Assembly: GCF_029784135.1 (NCBI RefSeq)
Contig: NC_073746.1
Coordinates: 106,831,161 to 106,895,160, forward strand
Direction: 5' to 3'
Origin: Toxorhynchites rutilus septentrionalis
Lineage: Eukaryota > Arthropoda > Insecta > Diptera > Culicidae
DNA: 64,000 bases
Positions within the stretch are counted from its first letter, which is position 1. Every line of letters begins with the position of its first letter. This document shows positions 43,543-54,839 of the stretch, piece by piece. Under the pieces are notes generated by a model. That model had not been told where the DNA came from. It saw only the letters and a program-made list of their open reading frames with translations, and did not search any database. The translations under genes were made by a program, and so were the position numbers.

Positions 43543-43712
43543 TTTAAGTGAAAAAACAGGAAGTGGGTTATATCTATGGTATAACCGCAAGGGTGACGTA
43601 GCTATCGTTGATTTAGTGATCATTTGTTTGAAGTTGAATCAGAATACAATAAAAATAAATTAATATTTGGGGGACTTCGAAAACGAGAGCGTTACGTTGA
43701 AGGCACAAGGTT

Positions 43713-44548
43713 TTATGCATCCAATATTGGATACGAAAGTGTTCTACATTGAAATAAACTCTTTCGCTTGAATGTAATTTTCAATTCCAAAGGGAACTTA
43801 CTGATTTTTTTTGCACCAACGATCACATCTTTCTGGATTCTGCTCGAGCAAACGAAAAGCGTTGCGCGCGTGTATGTGTGTGTATGGGGCAGCTGCTCCG
43901 ATGCATCAAACGGAACCAATTTTCGATTCTGGTACTCTCTTGATCGCCTTCTCTTCTCCTCCTGATGGATCGGCTCTTCTGCGCCCCCTCACAGTTCGTA
44001 ACATACTGAATACGTTTCACCACCAGAATATCGCTTAAGTATGCTTTTTGTCCGTGATTGAATCGAGAGAAAGTGTGGTTTACGATGGTAATTTGGAAGG
44101 CAAACTAGAGGCGAATGAACTCACTGAGTATGAAACTTTCAGCGACTGAGCAATAACTGATTGAAAATTATATGACGCTAAACATTTTCCGTTGCGCGCG
44201 CATCCTATATTGGAAACGAAAATATTCTACTGATGGGATAATCTTCAGAAGCTTTCCTGCCAACTGCATTTGATTGACAAATCACAAAACCAAATGTATT
44301 TGGTCGCAGTATTGTATGGATAGGAAACATTAAAATCAACTCTTTTGCTTGAATGTAATTTTCAATTCCAAGGGGAACTGGAAGATTATTTTGCAGCAAC
44401 GATCACATCTTTCTGGGTTCTTCTCGATAACCAGCAAACGAAAAGAGTTGCGCGCATGTATGTGTGTGTGGCGGCTGCTCCGATGCGCGGAACCAATTTT
44501 CGATGCTGGTAATTTCTTGGTCGTCTTTTCAGTGACATCACTCTCCTC
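43713..44548 (-). repeat. Two tandem coding-like units inside copy C
   Basis: Segments 43713-44038 and about 44200-44548 (continuing at 47454-47535 beyond the LINE) are direct repeats offset by about 581 bp. On the minus strand both keep similar reading: PSGGE, ESKIGS or ASKIGS, then THTYxRATLFVC and QKDVIV. Each now has frame changes. I do not recognise the product. Confidence 0.55.
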
Positions 44549-45640
44549 ACGCGATATTCCGCTCCAATGCGATTATGAGAATTTTTCGATGGTAGAATTC
44601 TCAATTGCCCTTCTCTCATGTAAAAATTCAGCTCCGGGGTCGGACAAGATTAAATTCAACTTGTTGAAGAATTTTCCCGACTTGGCAAAACAGCGTTTGC
44701 TGAACTTGTTCAACAAGTTTCTGGAGCTGAATATTGTCCCGCATGACTGGAGACAAGTGAGAGTGATAGCCATACGAAAACCCAACAAGCCGGCTTGCGA
44801 TCACAACTCGTATAGGCCGATTGCAATGTTATCCTGTATTCGCAAATTGTTAGAGAAAATGATTCTACTTCGTTTAGACAAGTGGGTCGAAACGAACAAT
44901 TTGCTGTCAAATACGCAGTTTGGCTTCCGCCGAGGTAAAGGGACGAATGATTGTCTCGCGCTTCTATCTTCTGAAATCCAAATCGCATTTGCTCGCAAAG
45001 AACAAATGGCTTCCGTTTTTCTCGATATCAAAGGGGCATTTGATTCAGTTTCCATGGAAATTCTCTCAGAGAAGCTTCATAATCGTGGACTTTCACCAAT
45101 TCTGAATAATTTCCTGTACAATTTACTGTCAGAAAAGCACATGAATTTCTCTCATGGCAACTCAAAATCTTCTCGTTACAGTTTTATGGGCCTACCGCAA
45201 GGCTCCTGCCTAAGCCCCCTCTTGTACAGTTTTTACGTCAATGATATGGATGATTGTCTAACTAGAGATTGCACGTTGAGACAACTTGCAGACGATGGAG
45301 TTATTTCCATCACGGGTACTAATCCCGCCGTTCTGCAAAATTCCTTGCAAGATACCCTGAACAACCTGTTCACGTGGGCTCTCAAGCTGGGTATCGAATT
45401 CTCTACGGAGAAAATTGAAATGGTCGTTTTTTCTAGGAAGCACGAACCTGCCCAATTCCAGCTTTACCTATCCGGCAAAACGATCCAACACTCTATGTTT
45501 TTCAAATACCTGGGTGTATATTTTGATTCTAAATGTACCTGGGGGAGACACATTGCGTATTTAGAACAGAAATGCCAGCAAAGAATCAATTTTCTTCAAA
45601 CAATTACCGGAACATGGTGGGGTGCCCATCCAGGAGACCT
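44549..45640 (+). pseudogene. LINE reverse transcriptase domain (partial)
   Basis: The frame enters from the flanking sequence and covers most of RT: SYRPIAMLSCIRKLLEKM, QFGFRRGKGTNDC, the first catalytic region FLDIKGAFDSV, LPQGSCLSPLLYSFYVNDM, and then LADDGVISITG. The last should read YADD, so the Tyr beside the catalytic Asp pair is Leu. Around 45640 a deletion of RT thumb/linker sequence plus a frameshift ends useful reading. Confidence 0.92.
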
Positions 45641-46935
45641 CATTCAGGATTCATATTCTCAAGCTGGAGAGAATACAATATCGTTGCTTGCGTATAGCCA
45701 TGGGGTGTTTGCATTCGACACATACGATGAGTCTCGAAGTTTTGGCAGGAGTACCCCCGCTTACTCTTCGGTTCACAGAATTATCCTACAGATTTCTCAT
45801 CCGTTGCAAGATCATGAATCCATTGGTGATTGATAACTTCGAAAATCTACTACAACTGACTCCTCAGTCAAGTTTTATGTATTTATACCATGAGTACCTT
45901 ACCCACGACGTGCACCCTTCACCAGGCATCTCCAACCAAGTTTGCTTCCCATACTTTTGCGATTCCTCTGTCATTTTTGATCTGTCCATGCGACAAAAAT
46001 TCCATGGAATACCAGATCACCTACGCTCCAATGTTATTCCGTCGATATTTTCGGAAAAATATGAGAAAGTTGGATCTGATAAAATGTTCTTTACTGACGG
46101 TTCATACATAAACGGGTCCACTGGCTTCGGCATCTTCAATGAAAATTCCAGTGCCTCTTTCAAACTCAAAGATCCTTGTTCCGTGTATGTCGCAGAAATG
46201 GGTGCGATATACTATGCTCTAGGGATCATTGAAACACTGCCCATCGACCATTATTTTATTTTTTCAGACAGTCTCAGCTCAATAGAGGCAATCCGCTCAA
46301 TGAAAGTTGATAAACGCTCATCTTATTTCCTAACAAGAATAAGACATCTATTGAGTGTTTTGGTCGAAAAATTATTCAAGATTACCTTAGCATGGGTTCC
46401 CTCTCATTGCTCGATTCCGGGGAATGAGAAAGCGGACTCGCTAGCTAAGGTGGGCGCTTCAGAAGGCACACTTTTTGAAAGGCAAATTGCCTATAATGAA
46501 TTTTTTCACATTCCTCGTCAGGACACACTCGTTAGTTGGCAGCGCATGTGGAGTGAAGATGAGTTCGGTCGTTGGTTACACACGATTATCCCTAAGGTCT
46601 CGACGAGTGCATGGTTCAAGGGATTGAATGTATGTCGTGCTTTCATTCGCGTGATATCTCGGCTTATGTCCAATCACTACAACCTAAACGCGCATCTCTA
46701 TCGCATTGGGCTCGCAGCAAACAATCTTTGTGATTGTGGCGATGGCTACCACGACATCGAGCATGTTGTCTGGTCGTGTATCCGGTTCCATGCTGCTCGC
46801 TCTCAGCTCTCTAGAGCACTGAGAGCACAAGGCAGACAATCGGATATCCCCGTCCGGGATATCTTAGGTAGCCGTGATCCTGATCTTCTGCTTCATCTAT
46901 ACCTGTTCCTCAGAAACGCCGATGTCAACGTTTAA
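45640..46935 (+). pseudogene. LINE RNase H domain and C-terminal finger
   Basis: An open frame resumes with LKLERIQYRCLRIAMGC and continues to the natural stop at 46935. The RNase H sites are visible: FFTDGSY (Asp), VAEMGAIYYAL (Glu), FSDSLSS (Asp) and the PSHCSIPGNEKADSLA end (His, Asp). The C-terminal Cys/His finger (CDCGDGYHDIEHVVWSC) follows. This half looks intact, but it has lost its frame with RT. Confidence 0.92.
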
Positions 46936-47453
46936 TGATGTTTCCTTCGTTGTGTCCCCGTTTCATATCCCTCCTATCCGATCGATAAACTTTTACTTAG
47001 TCGCGGCAATACATACACACACTCTTTACAGATGCACGGACCAAAGGTTGTGCAGTCCACTGATCATTCAACAAGAGCCAAAGGTTGTACCGCTCATGAC
47101 AACTCTACACGAACTGATGATTGCGCCGGCTAGTGACCATTCTATCCTGGATTCCTCGAGTCGAGAAAGACGCACCATATGGGGTACAGACTAGGGGGGC
47201 GTTGCTGATTAATGGTCAGCTGCATCCTAATAGGAAGTATCCCGTGTCGGGCACACGTACAGAGCATCGAAGACTGCGACATACCAATTATGAGAACACT
47301 TGTAATACTAACCTCGAGCCAACCGCGAGTAATCGGTTACATATTACTAACATAGTTGTAAGACAAAAATTGTCAAAATATTGGACGCCCGGCCCCGTCA
47401 GGCTAACGCCACATGTGCCTTAATAAAAAAAACATTTTGGGAAAAAAAAATAA

Positions 47454-47641
47454 ATCACTCTCCTCCTGATGGAATCCCTTCTCGCCAAAGGTGCACAAAC
47501 AGGCTCTTACTGACACCGTTCATCAGCGCTTTCATGGTGAACGAAGTTAGCTTCACCACAACAGCGACAACATGCTCCAATCGCCGTTCAATTATCACCG
47601 AGTGGATTTCCGAGCGGCGCTCGCTTATATACCGATTGGTG
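47454..47641 (-). pseudogene. Promoter and first codons of the unknown gene-like unit
   Basis: TATATAAG (minus, 47641-47634) with an initiator-like TCGGT about 31 bp downstream leads to an ATG at 47535 (MKALMNGVSKSLFVHLW...PSGGE). The frame is then cut by the LINE at 47453. Another frame upstream is open from 47667. No known domain is seen. The layout suggests a once-transcribed small intronless gene. Confidence 0.4.
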
Positions 47642-47882
47642 ATTTCAATAGCCTGTTTTGAAAGCAATTTTAAGGCTATTGAAAAAAGTTTTTGGATGAA
47701 AAAGTAACAAGTATATAACGCGTAGACATTTTATCTTTCGAATGAAGTGTTTATCATACAATTTCGTTAATTTGTTTAGGAGCTATTAACGCTCAAAATC
47801 TCGGTCTCCAGCGTAACGCTTTCGTTTTCGAAACTTTGATTTTACACCCCGGTATAGAAACGAAAAACGTAGTCCTACGTCA

Positions 47883-48017
47883 AATAAGAGTAAGCTGTAT
47901 GAGTAATTCCGAATAAAATCGACAAATGACAAAACATGAGTATTTTTGATTCGAATGAAAGTGTGTATTCCGTTTGGGTTTGAGGAAATATGAGTTTTCC
48001 ACAGCAATTGGGAATTT
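47883..48017. other. Repeat boundary
   Basis: Short segments (GAGTATTTTTGATTCGAATG) are inverted copies of sequence near 27525-27545. No gene is present. Confidence 0.4.
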
Positions 48018-48830
48018 TTTTGACTCAAGCGTAACTTTTGAAAAGGGCGTATCGATTTGAGTAAGAGAAATCTTCGATAATTTATATCTCAAAAACTATG
48101 AGTCGTACCGAAATAGTGTCTTAGAAAGAGTTATAGAGTATTGATGGTTGAATATGAAAAAAATGTACACTGTGAAAAAAAAAGTAGTACTCTTATTTTT
48201 ATTTACAAAATAAAAATTCAATTTGCGATATCCAAAATACATATTTTTTAATATTTTTTTTTTATTTTTTCATACAAAATTGTGGAACATCGAATTTTTG
48301 GGAATTTTCGAAACTTCGAATTTTTGTATGTTAACAATCATTCTTAGCCACAAATTATGAATCCTGATGTGATTTAAAACAAAAAAAGGTTATTATCAAT
48401 CTCCTTCCAAATGTAGCCATTCTCGAGATATTTAAAAAAATATTTCTAATTTATTGTCTTTTTTATAGTAAATAATCCCGTTTTTAATATGTTTGTCGTG
48501 TTATACCGTCATGTTCATGAAATTTTATGAATTTGCTTTATTTCCAACAACTTTTCCAAATACATCATCATGGTTCATTTTTTGACTCAAGCGTAACTTT
48601 TGAAAAGGGCGTATCGATTTGAGTAAGAGAAATCTTTGATAATTTATATCTCAAAAAAATATGAGTCGTACCGAAATAGTGTGATAGAAAAAGTTATAGA
48701 GTATTGTTGGCTTAATTTGAAAAAAATATACACTGAGAAGAAAAATTAGTACTTTTTTTTTATTTAAAAAAATAAAATTTTGCGATAACAAAAATATGTA
48801 TGTTATAATTTTTTTTTCAATTTTTTCATA
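48018..48830 (+). repeat. Tandem duplication, unit about 561 bp
   Basis: Sequence starting TTTGACTCAAGCGTAACTTT at about 48020 is repeated from about 48580, over roughly 250 bp each. The part between (48270-48575) is a direct relative of 27080-27420. Stretches at 48160-48260 match the joined flanks of copy A. Confidence 0.8.
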
Positions 48831-50158
48831 TAAAATAGAAGTTATATAGAAAATTAAAAAAATGGGCCCAGAATGGTAAAACTATTTTTGACGAAATTTG
48901 TGGAACATCGAATTTTTTGAATTTTCGAAACTTGTATATTCCACACTTTCATTGGAATCAAAAATACAAGTTTTTAAAATCTGCATTTTTAGGACGATTT
49001 CATTTGGAATTGCTGTTATAAAAGTGCCGACAGGAGAGCTTTTTATGTAGGCTTTCATGACAGTAAGACTTTGACAAGATTCCAAGTATATTTATTACAG
49101 ATGATTTTTACTCTGATAATGTATAATTTACAAAAACCAGGAAAAATCAGGCAAAATTGAGTGTTATGTTATCAGGGAACATGCCCGAAAGTCTGTGAAA
49201 CCCGGAAAAATCAGGAAGGTTGGCACCTCTGCTTTCAAGTCTTGATGTGTATGTGGGTGTAGTTGACAACAATATCGAGAAGGAATTAAAAATCGATTTT
49301 TTCCGCATTTTAAAACCGTTATTATCATGGTCATTATCATAAATATTTTTCCGCGCATAACTTGAAGATTATACTCCTTATTTACCGTATGGCCTTGTGA
49401 TAAGCAACGGTAATCGAAGAAAACAGTAAGAAAAACATTAGAACTCATGTTTTTCTGAATTTGGTGTGCTTTATCGGTGTTGGCTCTACTAGCCCCTTCT
49501 ACTGGGGCGATTGCACGACGTCATAGCCATATACCCATGATTAGTTACTAGTAATTACCTTTTGAGTAAATTCGGATCATCATTGACGTCATTCAACAAT
49601 TGCTGAGCGATACTCATACTCATAGAGCTACGGTTACACCTTTGTTTATAAACTTTTTCAAAGCACCTCGTACATACTTTTGTGTTCATCCAAAAGAGAA
49701 GCGTTCAGTTAGTCAACTTAATACAACTGTCAACTGTCAAGTTAATACTACACATCATATTGACCTGTTCATTCCAACCTCTGAAACAAGCTGTTAAAAC
49801 ATGCATATTTATCAACTAATGTAAATGTAAAATTTATATCAGCCGTAAATGCTGATGCGATGATGAACTGTACACTTCTTGAGCCATTAGTAGGTAGTAT
49901 GTATAAAGAAGAATACCTTTTAAGACGAACGGAGGACGGGAAGTTTTTCAGATCATGATGATAATCTTTCAAGATTACCACAATCCACACGGTTCGACAG
50001 AAGGTAAATGCCACCTGGAAAAAATAGAGCAGAAAATATCATTATAAAAATTGAATTTGCCAATGACGGAACTAACGGATTCACTAACAGATGTCGTTTT
50101 ATTGTATTTCTGTTGTAGCGCTCTCATTTGTTTATAATACTATCTTGAAATGAATTTC
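48831..50158. other. Decayed repeats, no gene recognised
   Basis: 48880-49010 resembles 27100-27560. CAGAGGTGCCAACCTTCCTG on the minus strand at 49231-49212 looks like one hAT-type end; no partner was found. Nothing coding is supported. Confidence 0.4.
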
Positions 50159-50166
50159 CTGAGAAT

Positions 50167-50945
50167 TAGAGGCGCGCAAACCAGCTCATCATGATAAACA
50201 GCTCAGATCAACTCAGCTCATCTAAAAGAGCTGTTCTTTATCAACAGCTCTTCAGCTCAGTTGTCAGTGTCATTTGGTGGCGATTTTCAATTTGTATCCC
50301 AAACTCGATAATGTAATCTCTATCGGATTAAAAGACACGAAGCCAGTTTTAAAATTTGAATGAAATTTTTCACACCATGTTACCGTACACACCATATTAT
50401 TACTTGAAACACGTATTATTTAACCATTTTTATAAACATTTCCGACATTTTTACTGAGACTTTTCATTATAATATAAAGATTTCAAAAAAAATTTCTTAT
50501 GAGGTTTTTTTTCCTCCTACAAACAAAGTGTTTTTCATTTAAATATAATACTAATTTTCTGCACAGAAGTTAATTTTCATTCATAATTTTGATTTGAAAA
50601 ACGTGTGCATTCTTCCCGAAAGTCAGTTATTACCATTGGCGTCCCCTAAACTAGTAAACAAAGGTCCATGCCGTCAACCCGAATATAACAGTTGAAAAGA
50701 CGGGGAACATATGACACTGAACTGATGCCATAACACGAAAAGCGAGAGGCGCTCAGTTCATTTGAATGTTACAGCTCACACACTCTCTGCAATTCTACAG
50801 CTCTTTTCTCTCCTGCATCATTATCAAAGTTAGCTGTAAAGCTGTTGTGTTGTGTGTTGTGTTTTTTTTTGCGAGCTGTTCCGTGTCAACTCACTTCGAA
50901 GAGTCGATTCTTCGGAACAGCTCATGAGCGGATGGCACATCTCTT
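50167..50945. mobile_element. hAT-type MITE with perfect 8-bp target duplication
   Basis: CTGAGAAT occurs at 50159-50166 and 50946-50953. The inverted ends are TAGAGGCGCGCAAACCAGCTC and, inverted, AAGAGATGTGCCATCCGCTC. The sub-terminal regions are packed with CAGCTC/GAGCTG words in both directions. It is non-coding. The ends are mutated from the usual CAGAG start. Confidence 0.85.
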
Positions 50946-50953
50946 CTGAGAAT

Positions 50954-52202
50954 CATCAACAAAATGGAAGCATAAAAGTTAATTTCAAGCACTTATGATA
51001 GTGATAATTTAGTTTTCGAGATACTACTGGTTCGTATTTCGCTGAGTTACCTGTAAGGGTTTATGCAGTCGAACGAATAGGAACATTTCCCAGAAGATGC
51101 ATTAGGAGAACTTGATTATGTAACGGTGCGACGTCATGGGTTCGAAATAGACGAGTTGCTCCGTAAACCAATGAATAAATATCAGGAGTATAATTTGGGG
51201 TAATTCGGACACCTGGGGTTGAATGTACAGATGATTCATTTCGGAAAGTACGATGCCTTTGGGTTTTTTTTTAAATTTCAGTCGCATCTTGTTACAAAAA
51301 ATTATGTAAAAAAGTGAAAAGCATGAAAAGTAGAGTGAAACGCTAGTGTGTAGTTGTTAGTTTGTCTCCGTACTTTCATGTTTTTTTTCTATTGGTTGAA
51401 TAAATTGTCCGTTTCTAGTGAAGTGCACTGTATAGTGCACAGTTGAAAATACGTCGGTGCACTTATCTACACCCCCTTCTTGTATGACCGGTTAGATAGA
51501 CGAAGATAACTCTTCCTGTGACCTATCATCGTGGTACAAATTCTGGATCATATCGATGCAAAGGTGAGTCTGGTGGAACGATTAAAGTGACATCCATCCA
51601 CAAATTAATAACGGCAAATAAAATGTGATTCTGTTGTTCTTGTTATTATAATTGTGTCAAACGATTGGTTCATGTTCATGCACCTGGAACCAATCCCTGA
51701 GTAACAGAACATTTCGACTGTAAATGATCCTGGCTTATTGGGCGGTAGCAATTCTCTTGTCTAATGTTTGGACTGATTTTCTCACTCATAAAACCACACG
51801 TTGTTTTTTAGAGATGATTTTGCTGGATAGTGGTTTAGGTTCAGCTTTGGAAAACCTATCTTCGAAAAGGTCAACACAATCTCTTATTTGCATGAAGTAC
51901 TAACATTGCTGCAATACGGCGGAAAATCAAATCATTGATAACATTGATGACATGGACCACTCCGACTGATAGAAAACATGGTAAAAGATTCTTGTTCAAC
52001 TGTATCAACTGTTAAACATATTCTTCGCGACACTTCACTACCGTGTAATGCAGAAATATACTCGGATGCTGAAACAAACTGCTATACCTACTGATGATAA
52101 ACCTTGAACTTGGAGAAGTGGAAAAAGATAGACATCAACAATGCATTGCAAGTTTAGCACCAATGACAAACAACAACACAGAAACGTTCCATTAAATAGT
52201 GT
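50954..52202. other. Intergenic, no gene recognised
   Basis: No transposon or gene is supported. The right end is the 3' flank of VM copy 3. Confidence 0.4.
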
Positions 52203-52271
52203 TTTATTAACCAATTTGCGTACCCATTGCGTAATGTTCAGTCCCTATAGCCATTTATCCACTGCTAGCGC

Positions 52272-52766
52272 TTATTCCTCGAACTCATCGGCTTCTTCCT
52301 CGTGCTCCATGTGGGCACGGTATCCACCTTTTCCGCCTCCATATCCACCCTTGCTGCCGCCACCGTATCCGCCCTTGCTTGGGATGCATGGTACCTTAGA
52401 TATGCTGGGAGCGCATCCAACCAACAGACTAGCTCCGCATTTCACCGAAGGAGCCTTCGCGGCGTAAGTGTGCACAACCGGTGCGTAGCCACCACCACCT
52501 CCGTAGCCTCCTTTCGGTGCTGGTGCTGCGTATCCCTTGGGTGCCTCGTATTTAGGAGGTGCTGCGTATCCTTTCGGGGCCTCGTACTTTGCTGGGGCAG
52601 CGTAACCTCCGCTCGATTCGTATCCTCCCTTAGCTGGAGCACCATAGCCGCCACTGGACTCGTATCCTCCCTTGGGGGCCTCGTACTTGGGTGGTGGCGG
52701 CGCACCGTAGTCGGCCAAAGCTCCTGCGATGACCGAAACGAAAACCGCGACGATGAACTTGTTCAT
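52272..52766 (-). CDS. Vitelline membrane protein (15a-like), copy 3
   Basis: Secreted eggshell protein of 164 residues, the longest of the four. The signal peptide (MNKFIVAVFVSVIAGALA) is followed by DYGAPPPPKYEAPKGGYE. The YESSGGY block is doubled and the KYEAPKGYAAP block is doubled, which explains the extra length. The VM domain has Cys110, Cys118 and Cys127. The tail is GGYGG-rich and ends EHEEEADEFEE. The start is the first Met of the frame, matching the paralogues. AATAAA (minus) lies at 52208-52203. Repeat expansion by slippage or unequal exchange is likely. It is intronless and neighbours the other copies on the same strand. Confidence 0.93.
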   Translation of the reverse strand: MNKFIVAVFVSVIAGALADYGAPPPPKYEAPKGGYESSGGYGAPAKGGYESSGGYAAPAKYEAPKGYAAPPKYEAPKGYAAPAPKGGYGGGGGYAPVVHTYAAKAPSVKCGASLLVGCAPSISKVPCIPSKGGYGGGSKGGYGGGKGGYRAHMEHEEEADEFEE

Positions 52767-52803
52767 GTTCTGACTGTTAGAGTAGTGACCGGCTTACAGG
52801 TGG

Positions 52804-52840
52804 ACTGTGACTGGTGGGATTAATTTGGGCTGGTTTTATA
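52804..52840 (-). promoter_or_regulatory. Core promoter of VM copy 3
   Basis: TATAAAA (minus, 52840-52834), and about 29 bp downstream an ACAGT initiator-like site (52808-52804) instead of the TCAGT of the paralogues. Confidence 0.7.
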
Positions 52841-54289
52841 ACAGACCCAAAGTGGGGTGACAAAGCAACACGCATAAACAACTCATGGATTGTTTTACGA
52901 AAACTGTTTAGCAACATGAATAGAACAATAAACAACACTGGAGCGTAAGGTCTTTAGGGGTGTTTGTTTTTGTTTTCGTTACAAAAACAAGCAATTTTTC
53001 CTGCTTCATGTGCGTATCCGATTTGTTTGCAATCGACTCATAGTTGTCTGCTAAAACATGCGTGGTCAACAATGTCAATGCGTGGTGGAAATCTAGCCGT
53101 CGATGCAAACTTCCGCGTTACCAGGTAAAATGAATTGTTCTTGCATGAGATAGCGGCTTCGCGGTCCAGACAATTATTACATTCGACAACATTCAGGATA
53201 CAATGTTGTGATGAATGCGAATGAGAAACGATATTTTCGGAGTGTAGTTAACCAATTAGTGGCTATGACATTCTTTTTAAAGTGAATGATTAAATGGATA
53301 CGAAATAAGAATTTTCAAGCACCAGCAAATAATATAGAAAATTCACTTTACATGGAAACTGCATAGCATGGAGCAACGCCCAAGGATAATGAAACTGTAG
53401 TTTTGAATTTTCTACAATCATACCGGCCACAAGTGTCTATGATAATTCTTATTGTTGTACTCGAATTAAGTAAATTAGTTTACGGTGCATCGAAAAAGTC
53501 ACATATAAAATGATCAATTCACGGGGTCCTTAATGGAAAATTTATTCATTCATATTCTGTATTCTGTATCGAAATCCGGACGCTTAAGCGCTTACAAGAA
53601 TAACTTTAACTACTAAAAATATTGACATATAGCATGAAAAATTAGCGTTCCTATAGAATTGGAAGGCTTTCATCTAAGTTATGAATTACAGAATTCCACA
53701 AATTCATGTTATATTTGTTCAAAATTTGAAATTTCTTTGATCGTGTCGTGATTTTAAGTTCGAACACTTTTCTGAACATGATTTGAATTCGGGACACTTT
53801 TGCTTTTAATTCCGGACACATGTTGTCAGCAGCATTTCGTTGAGAGAAATATTTTTTTCATTATTGTAAAACTTATGACCGGGTGTGTCATTAGTAGCGG
53901 GACTAAATGGAAACACGTTTGGTACAAAAGTTTTGTATTAATTCAATTATTTATTGTTCTTTCACAAGAAGACCACTACAAGAGTTATATTCAAAAAGTA
54001 TCGCAACTTTCAAATTTACGCGGGTTACGTATATTCGATCCTAGATTTTTTTTGTGGCATTATGTTGGTACTCATGTCTCTCACTATGCTGACAAGTACG
54101 GTTATTTCGAATGTTTAGTTAATTTTTGACAACTGCTTTTCTTACACGTGTTTTGGTTCATCTTCGATTTTTGCCAATTGCCTATCTCTAGAGAAATTCC
54201 TTCGTAGTGCTGAAGCAAAATCGGCTGTGGCTATGGAAATACTTAATGGAATGAGATAGAGTGGACCACTCTATCTACAAGAGCTGTTC
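52841..54289. other. Upstream of VM copy 3; no other gene recognised
   Basis: AATAAACAAC (about 52928) and GGTCAACAATG (about 53060) echo words upstream of copies 2 and 4, but the 19-bp module of those copies is absent. A 109-codon frame at 53800-54129 (plus) has no known domain. Confidence 0.4.
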
Positions 54290-54329
54290 TAAAAGTATCA
54301 CCATTTTTGTATACCCACAGATTACTTAT

Positions 54330-54839
54330 ATTCGATTTCAGTTGTTGACGCGCTCGGCATGCTTTGCGTCGCGTGTGACCCTCCGAGGACATTTTTTCGA
54401 ATTGGTGGTGGTACAAATGAAACAAAAATTTCTGCATAACTCGAAAACTAATCAAGCAAATGGAGCCAAATTTGGCATGTGAAGATTTTGGGGGCACGAA
54501 ACGTTTCTATGGTGAATAGATACTCTTCCCCCCTCTCTAAGGGTTGAAGAGGGGAGGGGTCTGTCTTTTTCTATCATATTTTCTGTATCAAACATTTACT
54601 CCATGTAACGGAGAAACATCTTATTTGCAAGTGGTTGAGAAATATTGAACGAGAATGTATCTGAAAATAATCTGATAGTACTAGGAATTTCATATTAAAA
54701 GGTAATTTTAAAGATTTTTAGAAGATCAATCAATGAACAGGTCTGCGATTCGACCCATGAACTACTAAGCGCACGTGGAAACGTGGATGTGATAACGAAA
54801 AATAAATTTTGGGCGGGACGAAGTTTGCCGGGTCAGCTA
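54330..54839 (+). mobile_element. Helitron-like fragment, 3' end
   Basis: It ends GACGAAGTTTGCCGGGTCAG followed by CTAG at 54839. CTAG at the end after a short G/C-rich segment is as in Helitrons. The body includes AACTCGAAAACTAATCAAGC and GCCAAATTTGGCATG, phrases I recall from a repeat widespread in arthropods. The 5' limit is not defined. The class is tentative. Confidence 0.5.

Larger units (their letters stand above)
44549..47453 (+). mobile_element. I-type LINE, 5'-truncated, 12-bp target duplication
   Basis: A non-LTR retrotransposon runs to a poly(A)-rich 3' end (AATAAAAAAAACATT...GAAAAAAAAATAA) at 47453. Identical ATCACTCTCCTC copies flank it (44537-44548 and 47454-47465). Truncation removes the nucleotide-binding ORF1, the endonuclease and the start of RT. 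RT plus RNase H plus a Cys/His finger place it in the I/LOA group. The perfect duplication indicates a fairly recent insertion. Confidence 0.95.
43560..47882 (-). mobile_element. GACGTAG-family element, copy C (split by a LINE)
   Basis: Oriented opposite to copy B. The minus-strand left end TTTGACGTAGGACTACGT is at about 47882-47865, and the right-end module (GGGTTATATC...GTATAACC) is at about 43565-43590. Minus-strand 47860-47570 is about 80 percent like copy B. It has the same core promoter, then coding-like units in tandem instead of the minisatellite. A 2.9-kb LINE (44549-47453) interrupts it. Confidence 0.6.

Noticed and set aside
52302..52823. 173-codon plus-strand frame across VM copy 3 (and similar frames over copies 1, 2 and 4)
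   Set aside because: Antisense shadow of a glycine/tyrosine-rich gene; open only because of the biased composition.
53800..54129. 109-codon frame upstream of VM copy 3
   Set aside because: No domain, no signal peptide, no promoter; AT-rich codons fit chance.
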